Origin: Streptomyces geranii
GTDB taxonomy: Bacteria > Actinomycetota > Actinomycetes > Streptomycetales > Streptomycetaceae
NCBI RefSeq assembly: GCF_002954775.1
Contig: NZ_PJME01000003.1
Span: 372,001 to 436,000, forward strand
Direction of reading: 5' to 3'
DNA length: 64,000 nt
Positions 59,515 through 64,000 of this stretch are shown piece by piece. Position 1 is the stretch's first letter; every line of letters starts with the position of its first letter. The notes under the pieces are model-generated. The model was not told the origin of the DNA and did not search any database. It worked only from the letters and a program-made list of their open reading frames with translations. Both the position numbers and the translations under genes were made by a program.

Positions 59515-60780
59515 ATGGCGGTAATGGCGGCAATGGAGATTCGTTCCACGACCGATGACGACTTCGGTGTCTTCGTCGACACGGCCCATGCCGCGTTCGG
59601 GCTCTTCCCGGGAACGCCGGTGGAGGGCGGCGGGCTGTGGTGGTCGGCGCTCGAACCGGACCGCTGTCTGCTCGCCCGCACGACGGACGGGCGGCCCGTC
59701 GGCACCGCCGCCGCGTACCCCTTCGAACTCACCCTGCCCGGTGGGAACTTGGTCCCGGTACCCGGGGTCACCGCCGTCGGCGTCCTGCCCTCGCACCGGC
59801 GCCAGGGCGTACTCACCGCGATGATGCGCCGGCAGCTCACCGAACTCCGGTCCGCCGGGCACCACTTCTCCGTACTGCTGGCCTCCGAGGCCACGATCTA
59901 CGGCCGGTTCGGCTACGGACCGGCCACCTACACAAGGAAGTTGACGGTCGAGCGCCACCGGGGCGCCTTCGTACCGCCCCGCGCACGAGGAGCGGCCGAC
60001 ACCGCAGAGGCGGCCGAGGCGGGCGGCTCGCTCGAAGTGGGCGGCTCGATCGAGGTGCTGCGGAGTTCCGGGTGCGGCGAGATCCTGGAGGAGGTCTACG
60101 ACCGGTACCGCCGCGCCCAGCCCGGCGCCCTCTCCCGGCCGCACCGCTGGTGGACCCTGCGCGCCGGGCAGCCCCCGATCTCACCGGCGCCGCGCTACAT
60201 CGCCCTCCACCGGGACACCGACGGCGTCCCGGACGGATACGTCAGCTACTCCCTGGAGTCCGGCACCCTCTCGGTCGACGAGACCATCGCCGCCGACGAC
60301 GCGGTCTTCACGGCCCTCGCCAGGTTCGTACTCGGGCACGACCTGGTCACCCGGGTCGTCTTCAAGCACGTCCCGCCCGATCACCCGCTGCGCCACCAGC
60401 TCGTGGACTACCGCGCGAGCGAGGTGAGCGGCGACATGGACTGGCTCTGGGTACGGCTCCTGGACGTCCCCGGCGCACTGACCGCACGTGGCTGGTTCGA
60501 GGACGGCGAACTGGTCCTCGACGTCGAGGATCCGTTCCTCGGCGAGCACGGCCGCCACCTTCTGACCGTCCGGGACGGCAAGGCCGACTGCGTCCCGACG
60601 GACCGGGAGCCGGATCTGTCCCTGGACGTGCGCGACCTGGGCGCGGTCTACCTCGGCGGCACCGCCCCGAGCACGCTCGTACGCGCCGGACACATCCGGG
60701 CCCACCACCCGGACGCGGCCACCCGCGCGGACGCCCTCTTCCGCACCGACCGCACCCCGCACTGCCTGCACTGGTTCTAG
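59515..60780 (+). CDS. Eis-like GNAT acetyltransferase
   Basis: A 421-residue protein with the three-part layout of Eis. The N-terminal GNAT region has the acetyl-CoA loop VGVLPSHRRQGVLTAMMRRQ after VPGVTAVGVLP; a second GNAT-like region follows (to about 290), and the C-terminal sterol-carrier-like domain ends in HCLHWF, where the terminal carboxylate serves as catalytic base in Eis. Relatives acetylate amines on aminoglycosides and other polyamines; the natural substrate here is unknown. The exact start is uncertain: ATGs at 59515, 59524 and 59533 follow one AGGAGG, with 59524 having an 11-base spacing. The stop overlaps the convergent LacI gene by four bases. Confidence 0.88.
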   Translation: MAVMAAMEIRSTTDDDFGVFVDTAHAAFGLFPGTPVEGGGLWWSALEPDRCLLARTTDGRPVGTAAAYPFELTLPGGNLVPVPGVTAVGVLPSHRRQGVLTAMMRRQLTELRSAGHHFSVLLASEATIYGRFGYGPATYTRKLTVERHRGAFVPPRARGAADTAEAAEAGGSLEVGGSIEVLRSSGCGEILEEVYDRYRRAQPGALSRPHRWWTLRAGQPPISPAPRYIALHRDTDGVPDGYVSYSLESGTLSVDETIAADDAVFTALARFVLGHDLVTRVVFKHVPPDHPLRHQLVDYRASEVSGDMDWLWVRLLDVPGALTARGWFEDGELVLDVEDPFLGEHGRHLLTVRDGKADCVPTDREPDLSLDVRDLGAVYLGGTAPSTLVRAGHIRAHHPDAATRADALFRTDRTPHCLHWF

Positions 60781-61913
60781 GGCTTGCGGGGCCTGCCGGA
60801 GGTGCCTGGGCCACCGGAGGAGCCGGGGGCGCTGGGAGAGCCGGGGGTGCTGGCGGTCACCGCCGCGACCGAGTTCCGTACGACGACATGCGTGCCCAGC
60901 AGCAGATGCTCGTCCGGGTCGTCCGGCGTACGGCCGAGGACGGTGCGTACGGCGAGGCGGCCCAGTTCCTCGTACGGGACGTGGACCGTGGTGAGCGCCG
61001 GGTGCAGGTCGCGGGCGAACGGGATGTCGTCGTACCCGGCCAACGACACATCGCCCGGCGCGGAGAGGCCCGCCTCGTGCAGGGCGGTCAGCGCACCGGC
61101 GGCGACCATGTCCGTGGCGGCCATCACCGCAGTGAACTCCAGCCCCTGGGACAGGGCTTGACGCATCAGCCGGTGGCCGGAGTCGCGCGTGAAGTCACCG
61201 TGCAGCCGCAGCGCCGGGTCGGGCTCCAGGCCACGGGCACGGTGGGCGGCGGTGTAGCCGCGTTCACGGCCCTGGGCGGTGGTGTGGTCGTGGCGACCGC
61301 CGAGGAAGAGGACGCGTTGGTGGCCCTGGGCGAGGACGTGGGCGCACAGGGCGTAGGCGCCGCCCTCGTTGTCGTACTCGATGACCGTGACCGGCGTACC
61401 GGGGGCGAGCGGTGGCCGGCCGCACAGCACCAGGCGGGAGCCGACGGAGGCGAGGGAGTCGGCGATCCGGGCCGTGCGGGTGCGGTACTCGGGGGTGTCG
61501 GCGGTGCCGCCGACCAGGATCACGGCGGCGGCCCGCTGGGCGCGCATCATCTCGACGAACTCCAGTTCGTGCGCCGTGTCGCCGTCCGTGCTGCACACGA
61601 GGCTGAGATGTCCGAGCCGGGTCGCCTCGCGCTCCACGCCGTGCGCCATCAGCGCGAAGGAGGGGCCGGTGATGTCGTCCAGCACGAAGGCGAGCGTGGG
61701 CGTCCCGACCCCGGCGATCGCTTTGGCACGGGCGTCGGCGACATAGTCGAGTTCGCGGACGGCCCGCATCACGCTGGTACGGGTCGTGGCGCTCACCGGA
61801 TAGTCACCGCCGAGCACCCGGGAGACGGTCGACGCGGACACCCCGGCCCGGGCGGCGACATCCCGGATGGTGCTGCGCGTGACGCTGTCCCCGGTGCTGC
61901 TCTTCCTGGTCAT
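60777..61913 (-). CDS. LacI family transcriptional regulator, second
   Basis: A 378-residue repressor. The HTH and hinge read STIRDVAARAGVSASTVSRV with LGGDYPVSATTRTSV; the sensor domain follows (AVILVGGTADTPEYRTRT, QRVLFLGGRHDHTT, MAATDMVAAGALTALHEA, VSLAGYDDIPFARDLHPALT). A Ser/Pro/Gly-rich tail of about 35 residues ends the protein and is unlikely to be structured. The site AACCGGTT lies 45 bases upstream of its start, so autoregulation is likely. The amidase gene lies upstream on the same strand and the acetyltransferase gene is convergent. The regulated sugar pathway is not obvious from the neighbours. Confidence 0.9.
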   Translation of the reverse strand: MTRKSSTGDSVTRSTIRDVAARAGVSASTVSRVLGGDYPVSATTRTSVMRAVRELDYVADARAKAIAGVGTPTLAFVLDDITGPSFALMAHGVEREATRLGHLSLVCSTDGDTAHELEFVEMMRAQRAAAVILVGGTADTPEYRTRTARIADSLASVGSRLVLCGRPPLAPGTPVTVIEYDNEGGAYALCAHVLAQGHQRVLFLGGRHDHTTAQGRERGYTAAHRARGLEPDPALRLHGDFTRDSGHRLMRQALSQGLEFTAVMAATDMVAAGALTALHEAGLSAPGDVSLAGYDDIPFARDLHPALTTVHVPYEELGRLAVRTVLGRTPDDPDEHLLLGTHVVVRNSVAAVTASTPGSPSAPGSSGGPGTSGRPRKP

Positions 61914-61957
61914 GACGCGTGCCCCCCTGTCCGTGGGACGTGCGGCAACACTTCGGC

Positions 61958-61965
61958 AACCGGTT
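61958..61965. promoter_or_regulatory. Candidate LacI-type operator AACCGGTT upstream of second LacI gene
   Basis: The context GGCAACCGGTTCCC lies 45 bases before the LacI start, a typical spot for autorepression. It is the same eight-base core as in the GH43 locus. Confidence 0.5.
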
Positions 61966-62048
61966 CCCGTGCGGAGGCTAGCAGCGGATGTGGGTGGGCG
62001 GGAGCGGGTGGGGGAGAGTGAGCGAGGTGGGGAGAGCGGGGTAGGGCG

Positions 62049-63665
62049 TCAGGCCGAAGTCGCCGCCGCCTCCTCCGCCGAGAGGCGTGGGCGGGCGGTC
62101 GTGGTTCCGAAGGTGCGGGCGGTTGTCGGAGTCGTCGGGTCGGCCGGTCTGCGGGTGTGCCAGTCCGTGACCGTCTGGTAGGCCGCCGTGACCTCCAACA
62201 GGCGGTCCTCCTCGTACGGTTGGCCGCCCAGGATCGTGCCCACGGGTACGCCGGTCCGGTCGAAGCCGATGGGGAAGGCGATCTCGGGCAGGCCGAGGAT
62301 GTCGAAGGGGACGGGGCCGGTCTGGAGTACGACGTCGGATGCGGTCAGCATGCCGTCGAGGACCTTCCTCAGCAGATGGTTCTTGGCCCGCTGGGCCGTG
62401 ATCCACTCGTCGCCCGAGAGCATCAGCCCCTGCAGCCAACTCAGCAGCGACACCCCGAACTTGGTGGGATCGGTGCGCAGCCAGTGCCGGAAGGGCTCGG
62501 TGCGCTCGGCGAGTCGGGCCGCGTTGAACGTGCCGGTGAGCAGCGCCCAGTCGTCCGGGTAGGCGATGTCGACCAGCGTGACACCCGGGATCGCGTCCAG
62601 GCGGGCGAGGAACGCGGTCCTCAACTCCCGCTGCGCGGACAGGAAATCGGCCGGAACGCCGATGCGCGTGGCCCGGCGCAGCCGTACCTTGCCGCCGCGC
62701 GACACTACCGGGGTCGCGGCGCGTACGAGGTCGGGTACGGCGGGCAGGCCGAGGGTGCGCGGGTCCTGCGGGTCCGGGCCGGCCAGCGCCTGGAGCATGA
62801 TCGCCGCGTCCAGGGCGTCGCGCGCGAGCGGACCGGCGTGGTCGCGGGTGAAGGACAGCGGGATGACGCCGTGGACCGACACCCGGCCCATCGTGGGCTT
62901 CAGACCGGTGAGGTTCTGCTGGTTGGACGGCAGCACGATCGAACCGCCCGTCTGCGTCCCGATCGACGAGGCCGCGAGCCGCCCGGCCACCGCACAGGCG
63001 GGGCCCGTCGAGGAACCGCCCGGATCGACGGACGGGTCGTCCGGCGTCCACGCGTTGACCGTCGTCACCGTGCCGTTCGGCTTCGTGGCACGGGTGGTGG
63101 CCAGCGGCCCCATCTGCCCCTTGCCGAGCACGATCGCACCGGCCGCCTTGAGGCGCGCGACGGCAGTGGCGTCCATGTCCGGCACGAAGTCCTCGAAGAC
63201 GAGGGAGTTGCAGCGGGTGGGCACGCCCGCGGTGAAGTAGTTGTCCTTGACGCAGAGGGGGATGCCCCGCAGGAGACCGCCACGCGCCGGCGTCCGGTCC
63301 GCCCGCCGGGCGGCGGCCCGCGCGTCGTCGGCGGTGACTTCGGCGTACGCCTGATACGTGCCGTCGTACCGCTCGATCCGCTCCAGATACGCCTCGGTCA
63401 GCTCCGTCGCCGTCAGCTTCCGGCGCCGTATGAGGACAGCGGCCTCGGCGAGCGTCGCCTCGGAGGGGTCGTCACGGGCGGCTTGCCGTACGTCGATGTC
63501 GAGGCTGAGGTCGAGGTCGAGGTTGGTGACGGGGGTGGTTACGGGGTTCGAGGCGCGGTCTGCGACTGGGGCCGCGTGCGCGGCAGTTGCCGTCTGCACG
63601 GTCACCCCGGTGGCCAGTGCCGCCGAACTCGCCAGGAATATCCGCCGGTTGAGGGATCTGCTCAT
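62049..63665 (-). CDS. Secreted amidase (amidase signature family)
   Basis: A 538-residue protein. The export signal contains twin arginines (LNRRIFLASSAALATGV), cleavage likely after AAHA. The Ser-cisSer-Lys triad is clear: Lys in IPLCVKDNYFTAG near residue 140, cis-Ser in GGSSTGPACAVAGRLAASS near 215, and the nucleophile Ser in GTQTGGSIVLPSNQQ near 238. A tail after the domain is rich in Thr, Ala and Arg. It should hydrolyse an amide or small peptide outside the cytoplasm, similar to the peptide amidase group. The ATG at 63665 overlaps the stop of the small upstream gene by four bases, so the pair is translated together. Confidence 0.9.
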   Translation of the reverse strand: MSRSLNRRIFLASSAALATGVTVQTATAAHAAPVADRASNPVTTPVTNLDLDLSLDIDVRQAARDDPSEATLAEAAVLIRRRKLTATELTEAYLERIERYDGTYQAYAEVTADDARAAARRADRTPARGGLLRGIPLCVKDNYFTAGVPTRCNSLVFEDFVPDMDATAVARLKAAGAIVLGKGQMGPLATTRATKPNGTVTTVNAWTPDDPSVDPGGSSTGPACAVAGRLAASSIGTQTGGSIVLPSNQQNLTGLKPTMGRVSVHGVIPLSFTRDHAGPLARDALDAAIMLQALAGPDPQDPRTLGLPAVPDLVRAATPVVSRGGKVRLRRATRIGVPADFLSAQRELRTAFLARLDAIPGVTLVDIAYPDDWALLTGTFNAARLAERTEPFRHWLRTDPTKFGVSLLSWLQGLMLSGDEWITAQRAKNHLLRKVLDGMLTASDVVLQTGPVPFDILGLPEIAFPIGFDRTGVPVGTILGGQPYEEDRLLEVTAAYQTVTDWHTRRPADPTTPTTARTFGTTTARPRLSAEEAAATSA

Positions 63666-63952
63666 GCCTGGCCACCCGCCTTCCCGGTCCACGCCTCGGT
63701 GATCGACGGGTAGAGGAGCGGCGGCGAGGCCTGCTGCGCGTACGCCGGGTCGGTGGCGGGCGGGGTCCAGCCGGAGATCGCGCCGGGGGTCGAGGCGACG
63801 AACGCCCGCAGGGAGGCGAGGACTTGGGAGCGCGTCGGGACTCCGGTGGCGGGGTCGGCCCGCTCCGGCAGGAGGGACAGATCGAACCCGGCCAACGCCA
63901 GCCGGGTCCGTACATAGGCGTCCAACTGGTCCTGCGTGGGCGGCTCGGTCAC
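63662..63952 (-). CDS. Small protein of unknown function coupled to the amidase
   Basis: A 96-residue protein, most likely from a GTG at 63952, which has GGAGG five bases upstream; an ATG at 63964 would add four residues but has no ribosome site. It begins VTEPPTQDQLDAYVRTRLAL, followed by AGFDLSLLPERADPATGVPT and SQVLASLRAFVASTPGAISG, probably all-helical with a Pro-rich end. I do not recognise it; no signal or metal motif is seen. Small cytoplasmic helpers of this kind sometimes accompany Tat-exported enzymes, so a chaperone-like role for the amidase is one guess. Its stop overlaps the amidase start. Confidence 0.7.
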   Translation of the reverse strand: MTEPPTQDQLDAYVRTRLALAGFDLSLLPERADPATGVPTRSQVLASLRAFVASTPGAISGWTPPATDPAYAQQASPPLLYPSITEAWTGKAGGQA

Positions 63953-64000
63953 CACGGCCTCCATGATCGGCGTACCTGCTCGACCAGGACTCCATCACCG

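Noticed and set aside
55973..59533. 1186-codon minus-strand frame opposite the ATPase and flavoprotein genes
   Set aside because: Spans two certain genes in antisense and shows shadow composition.
1..64000. CRISPR arrays, tRNA or rRNA genes, insertion sequences, prophage or integrative element ends
   Set aside because: I saw no regular spaced repeats, cloverleaf with CCA-proximal features, transposase, integrase or target-site duplications.

Overview
The window looks like chromosomal DNA of a Streptomyces or close relative. G+C is very high, third codon positions are strongly G/C, GTG starts and 1-4 base ATGA/GTGA gene overlaps are common, Tat and lipoprotein signals are frequent, and two intergenic copies of a repeat I recognise from Streptomyces are present. 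I see no tRNA, rRNA, CRISPR array, transposase or prophage genes.

Left part, 1-10.2 kb: the end of a ketopantoate reductase-like gene, then a long minus-strand sulfur assimilation operon. Read 5' to 3' it encodes a 27-residue leader peptide, ferredoxin sulfite reductase, a 59-residue zinc-ribbon protein, CysH, CysC, CysD, CysN, a sulfonate-type ABC importer (binding protein, ATPase, permease) and a CbiX/SirB-type chelatase for sirohaem. It therefore covers uptake, activation, reduction to sulfide and cofactor supply.

10.2-15.7 kb: a GNAT acetyltransferase, a large secreted protein of unknown role, a GAF-domain regulator and an AidB-like acyl-CoA dehydrogenase.

15.7-25.2 kb: a minus-strand biosynthetic cluster. 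SbnA and SbnB should make L-2,3-diaminopropionate. A Fe(II)/2-oxoglutarate oxygenase, an adenylation-thiolation protein, a separate thiolation/six-helix/three-beta-helix protein resembling the C-terminal half of epsilon-poly-lysine synthetase, and a DUF418-type membrane protein complete it. The best reading is a split Pls-like synthetase for a diaminopropionate polymer or oligomer, perhaps hydroxylated. The first gene carries a TTA codon at position 3, suggesting bldA control.

25.2-38.1 kb: mixed genes. They include a YihY membrane protein, an NmrA-like reductase, two AraC regulators, a large SARP-AAA-TPR regulator, a secreted I36-type inhibitor followed by a G-rich tract and a perfect 14-bp hairpin, a VOC protein, a three-repeat ricin-like protein, a NAD-dependent DNA ligase and a ThuA protein.

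38.1-50.7 kb: a carbohydrate utilisation locus with a LacI repressor, GH43, a three-gene ABC sugar importer, a GH28-like beta-helix enzyme and two alginate-lyase-family proteins. Palindromic AACCGGTT and CGAAA-N-TTTCG sites mark its control regions.

50.8-59.4 kb: a carboxylesterase, a GntR/UTRA regulator and a compact operon of an AprB-like ferredoxin, a sulfonate/nitrate/taurine-type ABC importer whose binding protein carries a NosL-like tail, and an AprA-like flavoprotein fused to HEAT repeats. I consider this the strongest candidate for an undescribed redox/uptake system here. The window closes with an Eis-like acetyltransferase, a second LacI regulator, a secreted amidase and a small protein coupled to it.
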